Source: Crotophaga sulcirostris (lineage: Eukaryota > Chordata > Aves > Cuculiformes > Crotophagidae). From it: a stretch of 64,000 nucleotides of DNA. Location: positions 194,374 to 258,373 of the forward strand of contig VYZB01000526.1 in assembly GCA_013397455.1 (NCBI GenBank). The letters run 5' to 3'. The notes beneath the pieces were generated by a model. That model was not told the origin of the DNA. It saw only the letters and a program-made list of their open reading frames with translations, and did not search any database. This document shows positions 22,893-34,567 of this stretch, in pieces. Each line of letters starts with the position of its first letter. The stretch's first letter is position 1. The position numbers were made by a program, and so were the translations under genes.

Positions 22893-24769
22893 TAATAATA
22901 GATTTTGTGTCATTGTATTGAAAATATCATTTCTTTGAATGGTCTATGGAGCATTTCTATTGCACTAAGAGAAAGTTGGAAATTTCAGTTCTGAAAGTTA
23001 AAAATACTGGACTGTACTAGACAGTAGGGCTGGTCAAAAAATGTTTTTGGCTTTTTTTCTTTAATGAATTTATTATATTTTTGCCAGAAAATTGCAATTA
23101 GTAAAGACAAAGATCACACCTGACCAGCCTGGTGCTTAGAGCATCCCCTCCTGCTCCTGGAGACTCTTGCTGAAGTCCTTGATCTGAATTAAGGTGAGCA
23201 AGGACTTAAGGTTTGCAGGATCAGCATCACAAATAAGTGGTCCATATGTGAAGGATGGGGAGCAACCAAACAGGTACAGTGTTGTGTTGCTCTTTGAAAA
23301 CAATCCTTTATTCACTGTAAAACAAATGCATGCACAAGCCAGCGTTGTGTAATCCACCATGTATAATCCTGCTCCTTCTTCTCCCCTCTATGTGGGTGTA
23401 CGTGCACGTGGGTGAGCTCGATTCTTACACTTGTTTCACATAATTTATCTCCCCATTGTGGAGTGCATGAATGACAAATCCCATAGCAGCCTCTATAACA
23501 ACTCAATAGAGGGGACAACATTTTCTTTTTATTGTAGTTCATAAAATTTTATGGGTTGGAACTTGCTATTTTTGTACCACAGAGGGAAAGGAAGCGCTGT
23601 CTTTTTATTATTATTATTTTTGCAAATATCCAGCCACTAATGGAACAGCTCATAAATGTGTGAGTCTGACTCCCTTCCTCTGCAAGGAGCTGAGCACCCT
23701 GAGTAAAGGTCAGAAGGGAAAGGAAGAGAAGAAATCCTCCTCCCTTGAGGATCTGCATGTGAGTTGCTCTGTTATGCCAAGCTCCCAGAGAAGATGCAGG
23801 ACCAAATTTGACTTTGTGGGTCAGTGTGTGTCAGCATGCAGGTGTCCCTCAGATCTAAAGAGGGAGGATATTATTATACAATTCAAAAAGACCATCTTCA
23901 GAGGCTGAAGCAGCTTCCCAACCTGCCATACTCTTTCCCATGAGCTGCCCAATCCACTCAGAAACAGCAGGTAGGGCACCCTCTGCCTGCACCCAAGGCT
24001 GGTCTTGCTAGCTAGACTTGCTTGCTGGCTTAGGGGTATGGAGATACCCACGTGGGCTTGGGGGATAGAGTAGGGTAGGTTGTGCCTGCAGGACTATGCA
24101 CAGGGGGACGGCATCAATGCACAGTCAGAAAATGTGGGTTCACAAGTGTGAGGAGACACATTATATCTGGCAGAGGAAAAGATGTGCACCACAGTGCTCA
24201 GGGAGCAGGGGAGAAGTCAAGAACTGGCATCCCCTGGCAAGCACTTGCTTCATATTACTGCCTTGCAAATCATCACCATCCTTTTTCCCCTTTAGCAGCT
24301 CAGTATTTGCATATGCACTGCGGTTGCATTTTTAGTGCCACAGGTGCTGCTTGCTCACAGCCATACACACAGTTCCACAAGTCACATGCCAGCCTCACCT
24401 GCACACCAAAATCCAGAGCCCATGGACAGGTAACTCCAGCAGGCAGCTCACATGCTTGGAGTGTTGCAGGCAGAGCAGGCATCTCCAGACCTGAATTGGT
24501 GGGACCAGCAGCCTCCCACCACAAGCCCAAGCGCTGGGCACCCCCTTCTAGGGGATCTCTGTAGCCACCTGGAGATACGTGCCCTTGATTGGAAAAGAGA
24601 GGCCACAGTTACTGGTGTTTTCCAGGGGAAGATGCCAGAGCCAGGGCTGACATCCATCACCAGCCGAGGCTGGTCCCACAAAAGAAATTGGGGTAGGCTC
24701 TGGCTCCACTGTCTTGCTCTCCTGATGGTCACAATGTCATCATCTTTAAGAGATGATGAACATATATTC
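22893..24769. other. Unique non-coding stretch
   Basis: A CR1-free interval of nearly 1.9 kb with no recognised gene. The 160-codon plus-strand frame (24082-24564) has no recognisable domain. Confidence 0.55.
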
Positions 24770-24955
24770 ATTTCAAAGTTGAAATGGAAGAGGGTTCAGC
24801 TCGATATAAGGAGAAGTGATTTCACAACGAGAGTGTTTACAAGTTGGTATAGGTTTCCCAGAGAGGTTGTACTGAAGCTCACTGGAGCAACAGGTTGGAG
24901 AAGACAACCTCTAGCTCTCTTCCGACCTGCATTATCATTTCATTCTGGGATTCAG
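24770..24955 (+). mobile_element. Old, decayed CR1
   Basis: The translation keeps RVQLDIRRSDFTTRVFTSWY and RFPREVV, clearly the CR1 ORF2 C-terminus. A deletion then joins it to GGTTGGAGAAGACAACCTCT and a decayed tail. It is strongly diverged from the B and A copies. Confidence 0.75.
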
Positions 24956-25280
24956 GAGAGGTTAGCTGGGCTGTGCACAAGGATGGGATGCAGAATCACC
25001 CACCCTGGCCTATGGTGTCCACAGCAGATGTCACTACTGGAAATGGGAGAACCAGTCAAAATACACTTGGGGGGTGCATAATCCCCAGGCAGGGATAAAA
25101 ATCCCCAGCTGAACTGGATGGACCATCCCCATTCAGTTCATATTCATGGTTCTGGTGGCATATCCATTTAACTCCATTCCTTCTCTAGAGTAACTGAACA
25201 AAGACCACTCACTTCATCTCTGTTGCTTCATCTCTGTTGCTGTGATCTCTGCTGATCAATGTTCTGTGCTGCCCGGGTCT
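24956..25280. other. Unique non-coding stretch
   Basis: ATCTCTGTTGCTTC-like words occur in tandem near 25217-25245. Nothing else is recognised. Confidence 0.5.
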
Positions 25281-25470
25281 TAAATCATAGAATCATAGAA
25301 TGGTTTGGGTTGGAAGGGACCTTCAAGATCAACCACTTCCAACCCCATTGACTATGGCAGGGACACCTTTCACGAAATCAGGTTCCTTAAAGCCCCATCC
25401 GACCTGGCCTTGAACACCTCCAGGGATGGAGCATCCACAACTTCTCTGGTCAACCTGTGCCAGTACCTCA
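25281..25470 (-). mobile_element. CR1, group B, short copy
   Basis: Tail AAATCATAGAATCATAGAATG to CAACCTGTGCCAGTACCTCA. The sequence is close to other young-looking group B copies. Confidence 0.95.
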
Positions 25471-25950
25471 TCTGAAGGAGCAACACACTGGTCCCAGAAA
25501 CCAAAGGAGAAGGTCATTTCTGGGCACTATTAAAGGTCACCCCAAGGGCAACAGAAAAAGGACTGTGATCTTTAATATCTCAGGCAAGCATAACTTTCAA
25601 CTTTAAAACACCAAAAAAACAGGCACCTCACATCACCCAACTTCCATCAGAGAGAGCTGCCATGAAATAGATCTTGAGGAATGGAATGAAATTAAACCCA
25701 AATTGACTATGTGGCAACACAGCCGATAAATTGAGGTTATTGTGACCAGTGCCTGGGCCTTATCTGACTGCCTATTCATCTTCTCCTTTGATTAAAACAT
25801 CACGTGATAATTCCACTTCCAAAGCCCAAGTTTATTTACACATAATCAAATTAATTACATTTCCTCACTTGGTAATCCATTCACATCTCCTGAAAGAAAA
25901 TGCAGGCCCAAGATTTGACAGTGAGATATTCCTAGCAGGAACATGGAGAC
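25471..25950. other. Unique stretch with an enhancer-like block
   Basis: The block at 25690-25880 has TTGATTAAAACATCACGTGATA, an E-box or bHLH-type palindrome (CACGTG), and CAAATTAATTACATTTCC. No repeat is seen. Confidence 0.5.
25690..25880. promoter_or_regulatory. Enhancer-like AT-rich block (candidate)
   Basis: It contains GATTAAAACATCACGTGATA and AAATTAATTACATTTCC, with homeodomain and CACGTG words close together in single-copy DNA. Conservation is untested. Confidence 0.22.
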
Positions 25951-26226
25951 CAATGATAGGACCCAAGGGAATGGCAGGAAGATGCCAGGGGAGGGTTAGG
26001 TTGGATATTAGGAAAGGGTTCTTCACCCAGAGGATGGTGGAGCACTGGAACAGCTCCCCAGGGAAGCAGTCATGGTACCAAGCCTGACAGTATTCCAGAA
26101 ACATTTGGACAACACCCTCAAACACATGGTGTGAATGTTGGGGTTGTCCTATGCAGGGACAGGAGCTGGACTTGATGATTCTTGTTAGTCCCTTCCAAAT
26201 TAAGACATTCTATGAATCTGTGATTC
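25951..26226 (+). mobile_element. Old CR1 subfamily copy
   Basis: From CCAATGATAGGACCCAAGGG through GGATATTAGGAAAGGGTTC and GTTGGGGTTGTCCTATGCAG to ACATTCTATGAATCTGTGATT. The 3' UTR with a CTATGCAGGGACAGGAGC segment differs from groups A-D. Confidence 0.9.
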
Positions 26227-26520
26227 ACACTGCTACCATCTGCTTCTCACCTCTGTTTGATGGTGTTTTAGTCTGTGCACTGCAAACATGGCTGAGGACT
26301 TCAGTATAAATTTGAATATCATCTCAGCTCCAGACTGGGATGGTTGCCCATCCTCCCATGTCTTCCCATAGTCCTAGAAGATCTGACCTCCCTTGGCCAG
26401 TCTACCCTGGAAGCAGAGGACACTTCACCAAGTTTGTTCTCCAGGGAGAGACCTCTACAGCATTTTTAAACCACCGGTCACTGTCCCTCATTTTTAGAAA
26501 GCTCAGTCTCTCCTGAATAT
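26227..26520. other. Unique non-coding stretch
   Basis: No feature is recognised. Confidence 0.5.
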
Positions 26521-26885
26521 AGAATCATAGAATCGTTTGGTTGGAAAAGACCTTTGAGATCATCAAGTCCAACCATACCTGTCCACTACCAAACCATATC
26601 TCTGAGAACCTCCTCTACCCATCTTTTAAGTACTTCCAGGGATACTGTCTCCATCACTGCCCCGGGGAAGCCTCTGCCAGTACCTGAGAACCTTTTCAGT
26701 GAAGAAACTTTTCCTGATATCCGATCTGAACCTCCCCTGGTGCTACTTGAGGCCACTTCTTCTCCTCCTATCCCTTGCACTTGGGTGAAGAGACCAACAA
26801 GAGACCCAAGTGCAGGATCCGCCACTTGGCCTTGTCGAACCTCATGCCATTGATCCAGCATGTGTAGAGCCCATCCCTTTTTCCT
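26521..26885 (-). mobile_element. CR1, group A, with internal deletion
   Basis: Tail AGAATCATAGAATCGTTTGG, antisense 3' UTR and ORF2 end. Near 26800 it jumps to an upstream ORF2 segment (ACCCAAGTGCAGGATCCG, CTTGGCCTTGTCGAACCTC). TGCACTTGGGTG just before the jump and CACCCAAGTGCA-like sequence after it suggest a homology-assisted deletion. Confidence 0.9.
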
Positions 26886-27461
26886 CCCTCTTGGACTGCA
26901 AGAAGGGAGTCAGTTTCTCCTGGGAAGTGGTGAATGCGGCTCAACATCTTTGCCATGTTCAACCACAAGGTCTCACCACACCACCACCTCCACCAGGACC
27001 CTTGCCTGCTGCATGATCCCTGTGAGTAAGAGCCCTCCCATGCTTGACCCCACAAACACCCCTCCCAAGCATTGCAAGTGTGCACAGCTGCAAGATGTTT
27101 CCCGCTGCAATACGTGACTGGGTTCTCCACTAATCCTCCCACCCTCCTCAATACCTGTGCTTGTCCGGGTGCCTGAGAGGATTTGGAAAGGCAGGGGAAA
27201 TATAATTAGACGTGATGTTGCCCTCGGAGTCAGAGACGGGGCCGGCTCGTTGAAGGGCAGCGGTCAGCAGAAGGAGCGAAGAGCAGTCAATTTAGCACGG
27301 CTTACAGTGCCGTTCCGGCTGATTAGGGATTTGATGAGGGAAGGGGTTTGATTTTGGTAGCCAGAGTGACAGAAGCCTTACGGTCAGTTGAGATCTTGTT
27401 TAAAGAGGGGAAGCGGATCTGGACTGGGGATGACAGATAGGGAGACGGGGACAAGCGGGAC
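26886..27461. other. Unique stretch with a CpG-rich patch
   Basis: CpG-poor to about 27150, then CpG-rich to the LTR boundary. Confidence 0.5.
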
Positions 27462-27470
27462 TGATACCGA
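27160..27470. promoter_or_regulatory. CpG-rich unique patch (candidate regulatory)
   Basis: I count about 16 CpGs in 310 bp, together with ATATAATTAGACGTGATG and CAATTTAGCACGGCTTACAG. Retained CpGs next to homeodomain words fit an enhancer or weak CpG island. No exon is evident. Confidence 0.3.
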
Positions 27471-27923
27471 AAATGCTGGGAAATAAACTCTCTTAAGACG
27501 TCATTTTTGGAGTTTTAGAAAACAAGCATCCTTTATTTCAGCACTGGACACATGAGGGAATGATTTACATCAATCATGCATAATGAGACAAGAGCTGGTT
27601 ACAGAATATGTTTCCCACTTACATGCATATGGATAAATTTTCCCAGAAATCTTATGCATATTCTATTACTTTCCAAGGACTAATCTTAATATTATTATGA
27701 ACTTTACAATGGCCAAATATCTGCTAATTGGAGCTTTGGAGCCAGCTTTCTATCTGACCTTGTGTTTTAGACAGGGAAAGGCTACAAACAGAGGTGATTA
27801 TAGAACAAAACACAGCTGTTCAGCTCATACCATGCTTAACACAAGACATTATCTTTTGTCTTTGAACAGTGTCTGGGAAAACATTATTTGAAGAAAAACA
27901 GCTATCAAGAAAGCATGCTATCA
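27462..27923 (-). mobile_element. Probable solo LTR of an endogenous retrovirus
   Basis: On the minus strand the unit begins TGATAGCATGCTTTCTTG and ends CATTTTCGGTATCA, that is TG...CA over 462 bp. An AATAAA polyadenylation signal (complement of 27532-27537) lies about 70 bp before the end, and a TATAAT-like box further upstream, as in an LTR. GGGA flanks both sides but a clean target duplication is not resolved. No retroviral genes or primer-binding site follow. It resembles avian ERV-L-type LTR ends. Confidence 0.55.
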
Positions 27924-29208
27924 GAGGGACATTCTCTGTACCTTTCCAAAAAAATACAGTTACTTAGATGAAACTTCACTGAAGTTAGTTAGAAAACTGA
28001 TTCTATAGAAAACTAATTCTACTTTAGCTCAAATCAAAATATTCCACTTTTTGCAATAGTAACTACTTCTTGTATCAGGACAAATTGCCATGGTTCTCCA
28101 CTCTTCTTGTTGTCTCTGCAGCTCCCTGATCTAATCCAGCCAGGGCTGCGCATCAGCAGGGAAAGGCATCCAGGAGGTCTGTGAGAAGCTCAAGGGAGGG
28201 AGAGAGGGTGAAAGCAGCAGCGATAACAAACAAAAAGAGGCAAAAAATATAGGCAAACAGTGAATCTAAGTGGCATCTTCCCTGGGAGTATCTCTCAGTC
28301 TCACTCATTCCAGTGCTTTCTGGCTGTGGGGCTTTGCCCATCACCTCTGCCCTCATCCTGCAGCCTTCTGTGTATCAAGAGCAAGTAAGAGAGCAGAGGT
28401 GGAAAAGAAGACTCAGCCTTGCATGAGACTTCATCAGCCTTCCCCTTCCAGGCTGGTGGTTTGAGGACTTGCCTCCTGGGAATGGAGGGACTGTTGCACA
28501 CACTTGCTTCGCCTGTCTCCTCACAATGGCACACAGGATCATGTCAACCTGTGAACTTCCAGTTCCTGTGGTGTGCCAGTAGATTTAGCCTTGTTCGACC
28601 AGCAGTTTCCTGATAATATCCCTTTGGGTGCATGTAGTCATGTCCACATTTGTCTCTTGCTCCTTCCACTTGGAGGAAGCCTTGAGAAGCCCTGATACAT
28701 AGTGAAGAGACAATAACAAAGAGGTGAGTATTGTCATAAATTATCATGATAAGCCAGTCTCCAGGGGAGTGATGGTCTAGCAAGCTTTCCTAGATGGATA
28801 TCAAAGGCATTGCAGCAACGGACAGTAGGATCTCTCTCACCCCTGCCCCTATCCCAAATCCAGGCTGGGAAGGTGTTTCAAGGAAGTGTCAATTCACATG
28901 CCCTGTTCTTACACAGTTCCCTCTTTGTTCCTCCTGGAGATGAGCAGGAGGAGGGGACATGTTCTGTGGATAGACGTGCCACTGGCAGGGCTGTGAAACC
29001 AATTTTCATCTTGGGATGATTCCACCCTAAAATATCTCACCCTCCATTCCCCTTTACTGGTTGACCCAGAACCAGGAAAAGGAGAGTTAATCTGACACCA
29101 TGTCTTCATTTCAATGGTGGAGGTTGATGGAGAGGCTTTAGACCACCTAGAACTTTGTGAGCAACATGGCTTTGTTTGGGCATTCATGGTGCAAATCACA
29201 GCTTTCTT
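27924..29208. other. Unique non-coding stretch
   Basis: CR1-free. Overlapping short frames carry no recognisable proteins. Confidence 0.5.
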
Positions 29209-29323
29209 CATAGAATCATAGAATGGTTTGGGTTGGAAGGGACCATCCAGTTCCAACTCACCTGCCGTGGACAAGGACACTTTCCACTGGATCAGGTTAC
29301 TCAAATACTCATCCAACCGGGTC
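29209..29323 (-). mobile_element. CR1, group B, short 3' fragment
   Basis: Tail CATAGAATCATAGAATGG to CATCCAACCGGGTCTTC, about 115 bp, with a small deletion after GGAAGGGACC. Confidence 0.94.
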
Positions 29324-31386
29324 TTCTTGTAGGTAATGAAGCAAGATCGTTAATTGCAGTTGTTGCAAATAGGGAGAGATTCTTACCTTTCCTTGATGGC
29401 ATAGGCAAGGGACAAGTTCAGGCACCAGGTAAACTCTCAGACCTCCATCAGAGCTGCTGAAAATAAGCCCACCTACATTTTCCATTGTCACACAGAAAAG
29501 TGACTTTTCCAGCTGCCCTGCCAGGACTCCAGATGTCAAATTCAATCTCCTAAGGACCTAAGGATGCTCTAAGTGTGGGACAAGCCCTCCTCTATTAGAA
29601 GGTCACCCAGTGGCTTCTGGAAACCCAAACTACTGGGAAAACAAGAAATGTGGTCAGATTTGTAGCACCTCATGGAGAGTGGATCATGTCCTGAATATAA
29701 TTTCATTATTACTAAATGTCAGGGCATTTCATTACACTTGAACAGAAAGCCTTGACCTATAACACCCTGTAAATCATGAGGAAGGATGCTCAGGGATGGA
29801 GGCAATGAGGGGTACATCATTAGGAGAAACACACAGCCTCCAGCACCCCAAGAAGCAGTGACTGGAGCCGTAATCCTCACTCCCCAGCACCCAACGGTGC
29901 TAAAATGAGGCTAAAATGAGGGCAGAATAGGTTCAGCGTGGAAGTCAGCAGGAGTGCCGTGCCGGCATAGCTGAGCCTTTAAGAAAGAAAGAAACTGCAA
30001 TCTCCAGCCAGAAGCCAAAGTAGGGAAATATTCTGTGTTAATAAACAAAATGAAAGGGAAAGTTAAAACCATCCTTCTCGCTATTGTACTTGTGATGTGT
30101 TTGGCTTTCAATTCCCTTTGACAACCTGTAAGAAATTAACATCGTGAGATATACAATTATTGTCAGATGTGAGCAGGGCAATCAAAGCATTTCAAATCAA
30201 TGTTTTGTCAACAAAAAATAAATGAATGTATTTGCCATGAAAAATTCCCACAAAATATTGGCCCTTTTTCCTCCGCAAAGCAAGGAATCTCATTTTATAT
30301 CAGCTCTGAAGTTCCTTTTCATCTGTCATCGTATCTTGAAACGATAAGAATTACTCTCAGTAGGGAGTTATTTCTTTGCTTCTCTTTCAGCTCAAAATAG
30401 AAAACACTTTTTTTTTAACTAATTTGAAATAAGCTTAATATCATTCAGTGAAAATTCATCATCAGAACAGATAGATCAAATCTTTCCACAACTCATAATA
30501 AAGCAGGGAACTCTCACCTGGTAGCTGGTGCCTACCAGCTTCCAAATGCAGCTTCAATATAATTAAATAACAAGAATTGAGAAGATACAAAGCCAGGGAT
30601 CCAACAGCAGGACTTAAAACTCTGCCACCTCCATTTCAGATGACTGAAAGCAAATGCGGGTGATTTATTTGATTAACTAGCTAGGTAGGTTTCTAGCAAC
30701 CCTCCACTGCATTTTCTAGAGTCTCTATCCAAAGCCCACTTAAGCCAGTGTAATAAAATCTTTTGCCTACAAAGGGCCCTTCAGATAAATCCATGGGCAT
30801 GTGCCAAGGGTTAATTTCTGTTTCAGCTCATGCTGGGTCTACTCCACCGCAGTCCCCAGTGCTTTCACTGGAGATATTCCAGATTATCCAAACTGAAGGC
30901 TAACACGAGCCATCCCCAGGAGCACACACCTGGCTGGGCAGATGAGATGGTTTCAAAGACACCCTCCCTCAGAGACGGTCTCCTTCCCCCACTCCCTGCT
31001 CTTCCCAGGGTGGGAATTACTTTTAGGGGCAAATAATGGGGAGGGAGCTGAGCTCTAAGCAGCACAGACCCCTAAAAGATGTTAGATTGTTTGCGTCAAC
31101 AGGAGCAGAGTGGTTTGGCTGGCACAAAATGCCATCTCCCCATCCCAGGCAGGCTGGCAGCCCTCCAGAGCTGTGATCTCATTCCTCCCACCTTCCCAGA
31201 AGTGCCCCATCTGACGCCGAAATCATGACGATTTGCTGCTTACACCCCATTTCCTGCCGGGTTCCATGCAAGCAGACGTGTCCCTCTCTGTGAGCCTCTT
31301 TCCTGAAATTAAAGGCTTAAAGGGAGTTGGTGGTTGCAATTGAATGTCTTCTTGTGACATGTGTGGGGCACCCATTCCCAATGTAT
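29324..31386. other. Unique, CR1-free stretch
   Basis: Two kb without CR1, rare for this window, holding the SOX-site block at 30105-30380. No gene is recognised. Confidence 0.55.
30105..30380. promoter_or_regulatory. Enhancer-like block with a palindromic SOX-type site
   Basis: ACAATTATTGT at 30153-30163 is a perfect inverted pair of SOX-type half-sites. It is followed by GGGCAATCAAAGCATTTC, AAATCAATGTTTTGTCAAC and AAAATATTGGCC. The density of such words in single-copy AT-rich DNA is typical of developmental enhancers. Confidence 0.28.
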
Positions 31387-31530
31387 CCCCATCCCTAAGG
31401 TGTTCAAGACCAGATTGGATGAGGCTATGAGCAACATGATCCAGTGGAAGTTGTCCCTGCCCAAGGCAAGGGGGGCGGAACTGGTTGATCTTTAAGGATG
31501 CTTCAAACCCAAACCATTCTATGATTCTAT
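31387..31530 (+). mobile_element. CR1, group B, short 3' fragment
   Basis: From CCCCATCCCTAAGGTGTTCA to ACCATTCTATGATTCTATG. Confidence 0.94.
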
Positions 31531-32702
31531 GCTCTCATCCCCCCCACCCCCCCGGAGACCCTGCAAGGTCTCTGGCCCTCCCAGATGCCATGGAGGGACA
31601 AGGCACAACCTTGGAGAAGGAGGATGGTAGATGTTGGCCCCTTTTGGGGACAGGTTCTTCAGATCAGAGCAGGTCCTGGGCTCTGTCCCCACGTGCTGCT
31701 GTGGTTGAGTATGGCCACCACAGCTGGATGCGGGCGGCTGCGATGCCAGTACACACGCAGCTGTCCTCCCTGCTGAGCCAGCTCACTGTCGTTTTAGGTT
31801 TCCACTCACAGCTTGTGGCAGTTTGGGGAGGGAGGAGGGGGTCTTTACCTTAATTTATTGGCAGGGAAGGAAGAGAAACCCCCTGTAACAGGGACGGGAA
31901 CCGCACTCCCTCGTCTCTGAGCCCGAGAAGGTAATTGCCTCTCTCACTCCAATCCCTGAGAAACCTTTAATATATGTCTCCGTCAACTTTGAGGCCTTGT
32001 CCAATCTTGACAAATTGTAGTGGAACAAATCCTGTTTGGTTGTAATACAGCGATTCGAGGGAAGATGGATTCGAGAGAGATGGCAGGTCCCGCGCAGCCG
32101 TTTAATGTATTTTGGCTGGGGGTACTCAGCGGCAGCAAAGGCAGCAGAGGCGAAGCACGAAGCTTGAGAAATGTCCCCCTGTCACAGGGGGGGGACAGTT
32201 CAGGACCCCAGCCCGGATGCTGGCAGGGGTGGAAGGGGATTCCTCAGGGACATTCCTCCCCACCAGCCGGTGCACACAGGGAACGCCAGCTATGTTCCCA
32301 AAGAGATGCCTTTGCAAGCGAGGCCAGGGAGGAACGTGGTGGTGGGCATTCCTTCCTCAACGCGTCCCTTGAGGAATTAATACCACCCTCCCTTCACCCC
32401 AAGATCCCCTGGCCATCCTGGGATTTATTTTTAAACCAAGCCATCCAGAGGAGATGCCCGGAGTAGGGAGAGGCATTACCATCAGCTGTTGATTGTCTGT
32501 TTGTCCAGGAGAAAAAGCACCCATCAGAGAATAAAGTTATCCCCCAAATGGACCAGAGACTGAGTAACAGGACCAAATCCCACCAGCTGGTATAGGTACT
32601 GAAGGACATCAGAAATCCCCTATTAGACTCAATCTTATTTCTTATCCCCCAAAAAAGGCATGCATGCAGAGAGGAACAAAAAGAAGTTTCACATTATCAT
32701 AT
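31531..32702. other. Unique stretch, moderately CpG-rich
   Basis: It includes a 148-codon plus-strand frame (32020-32466) with no recognisable domain and an enhancer-like block at 31860-32070. No repeat is recognised. Confidence 0.5.
31860..32070. promoter_or_regulatory. Enhancer-like unique block (candidate)
   Basis: GAGAAGGTAATTGCCTCTC, CTTTAATATATGTCTCCGTC and CCAATCTTGACAAATTGTAG lie in non-repetitive DNA with retained CpGs. Confidence 0.22.
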
Positions 32703-33116
32703 ATAGAATCATATCACAGAATGGTTTGGGCTGGAAGGGACCTTAAAACCCATCCAGTTCCAACCCCCCTACCAAGGGCAGGGACACCTCCCACTGGATC
32801 AGGTTGTTCAAGACCCCATAAAACCTGGTCTTGAACACCTCCAGGGATGGGGTATCCACAACTTCTCTGGGCAACCTGTTCCTGGATGGCTGCACTCAAA
32901 AGAGTTGTCATCAACAGCTCAATGGCCAAGTGGAGACTGGTAATGAGTGGTGTTCCTCAGGGATTGGTATTGGGATTGGTGTTGTTTAGCATCTTTGTCA
33001 TCGATGTGGACAGTGGGATTGAGGGCACCCTCAGCAAGTTTGTCGACAACAGCAAACTTTGTGGCACAGTTGACATGCTGGAGGGGAAAGGGTGCATCGA
33101 GAGGCATACATGAATA
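32703..33116 (-). mobile_element. CR1 copy with 5' inversion (twin-priming structure)
   Basis: The left part (32703-32881) is an antisense group B 3' end from TAGAATCATATCACAGAATG to GGGCAACCTGTTCC. It joins directly to a sense-strand ORF2 segment (32882-33104) that encodes the reverse transcriptase core: SGVPQG...VLFSIFV, then FVDNSK where active CR1 has F-A-D-D. The inverted part lies at the element's 5' side, as expected from twin priming. TATCATAT flanks both ends (32695-32702, 33117-33124). Confidence 0.85.
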
Positions 33117-33564
33117 TATCATATGCATATAAAGTTGATTTTATAAATTACATAAATTTATAAATTTGATTTTTACCAATTAAAACAAGCTATAGGATTT
33201 CAAGAAAAGGGTATTTCAGTTTTTAGACAGTAACAAAATTGCACTGCTAACAGCCTTCTACATACAGGTATAACCTATTTGTCAGTGGATGAATGTCAGT
33301 CCACATTGCAGATCATATAAAAGAAAATCCAAAAATGTACCACATCAGGAAATTGACAGGGAATAAGCTGTTTTACTAAATCTACGACTGAAAATATATC
33401 AACTGAGTGATACTGCTGGTATTAGACTGGGTCACATTTTCAAATTTTCTATCCTGCTTCATTCTAAATCAAGATATATATATTTATTTATATATATAAA
33501 AGACATTCATAGATATAGATATAGATATATATATATAATTGTATTTGTGTGTGTGTGTACGTAT
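33117..33564. other. AT-rich stretch ending in microsatellites
   Basis: AT-rich sequence (TTTATAAATTACATAAATT) leads into the TA/ATAG/TG array at 33472-33558. No gene is seen. Confidence 0.55.
33472..33558. repeat. Compound (TA)n-(ATAG)n-(TG)n microsatellite
   Basis: ATATATATTTATTTATATAT, then ATAGATATAGATATAG and TATATATA, then GTGTGTGTGTGT directly beside the CR1 tail. Confidence 0.9.
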
Positions 33565-34008
33565 TGAATCATAGAATAGAATGGGTTGGGTTTCAAGGGA
33601 CCTTTGAGGTTGCTCAAAACCCCATCCAACCTGACCTTGACCATCTCCAGGGATGGGGCAGCCACCACTTTTCTGGGCAGCCCGGGCCAGTGCCTCACCA
33701 CCCTCACAGTGAAGAATTTCTTCCTACTACCTCACCTACATCTCACCTCTTTCAGCTTAAAATCATTACCCCTCATCCTGTCCCTGTACTCCCTGATAAA
33801 AAGCTCCTCCTCAGTTTTCCCGCAGCTCCCCTTTAAGTACTCGAAGGCTGCTCTAAAGTCTCTCTGGAACCTTCTTTTCTCCAGATTGAACAAGTCCAGC
33901 TCTCTCAGTCTGTCCTCATATGGGAGGTGCTCCAGCCCTCGGATCACCTTCATGGTCTCCTCTGGACTTGCTCTAACAGATCCATGTCCTTCCTGTGCTG
34001 AGGGGTCA
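33565..34008 (-). mobile_element. CR1, group B, with small deletion
   Basis: Tail GAATCATAGAATAGAATGGG. About 60 bp of the 3' UTR (the CATGGGCAGGGACACC part) is missing. It then reads to TTCCTGTGCTGAGGGGTC. The minus-strand frame 33732-34079 keeps [20 protein letters not shown]. Confidence 0.95.
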
Positions 34009-34567
34009 AATATCATGAATATGTCTGAGACCAGGATTTCAATCCTCACTTTGTGTAACCGGCTAGCAAGAAAGTACATTAGCAGGAAAACCTCCTAACT
34101 TCTAGTTTACTCAATTAATTCTTCCTCAATTTTAGTCTGCCACTTGTGCCTTTAAAGATCAAGGTTTCCCTGTGTATATTTGATCACCTGAAAATCTTCA
34201 TTAGTTAACTTCTGAAGAGATTTTTTTTTGTTGCAAGGAAATTGTTAAAAAACATGCTTTTTTACTGATTCTGATTAGACAGCTAGGTTGGATAAATATG
34301 TAGGCATGTTTCCTCTCCAAAAATACTGATGGAATTTTAGGGGAAGATTATAGGAAACAAGGAAAGTGCTGAGACCTTCTCTGGACAAACACGCAAGCTT
34401 CCTGCAATGAAAGGGTTACAGATCACAGGAGTTCTGACTTGCTCTGATCTCTCTTGTCAGGTACATCAAGCCAAATTTCTGCTGTACTACTGAAAAGGGA
34501 GATTTTTGACTATTAGGAATGTGATTCTTTTTTTCAAGGAGTATTCTGCAAATTATAGAGAATCATA
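34009..34567. other. Unique non-coding stretch
   Basis: No feature is recognised. Confidence 0.5.

Noticed and set aside
24452..25081. 209-codon plus-strand open frame
   Set aside because: It includes a decayed CR1 ORF2 end (24770-24955). The rest has no recognisable domain.
32020..32466. 148-codon plus-strand frame
   Set aside because: No domain and overlapping frames in other registers. It begins in the enhancer-like block.
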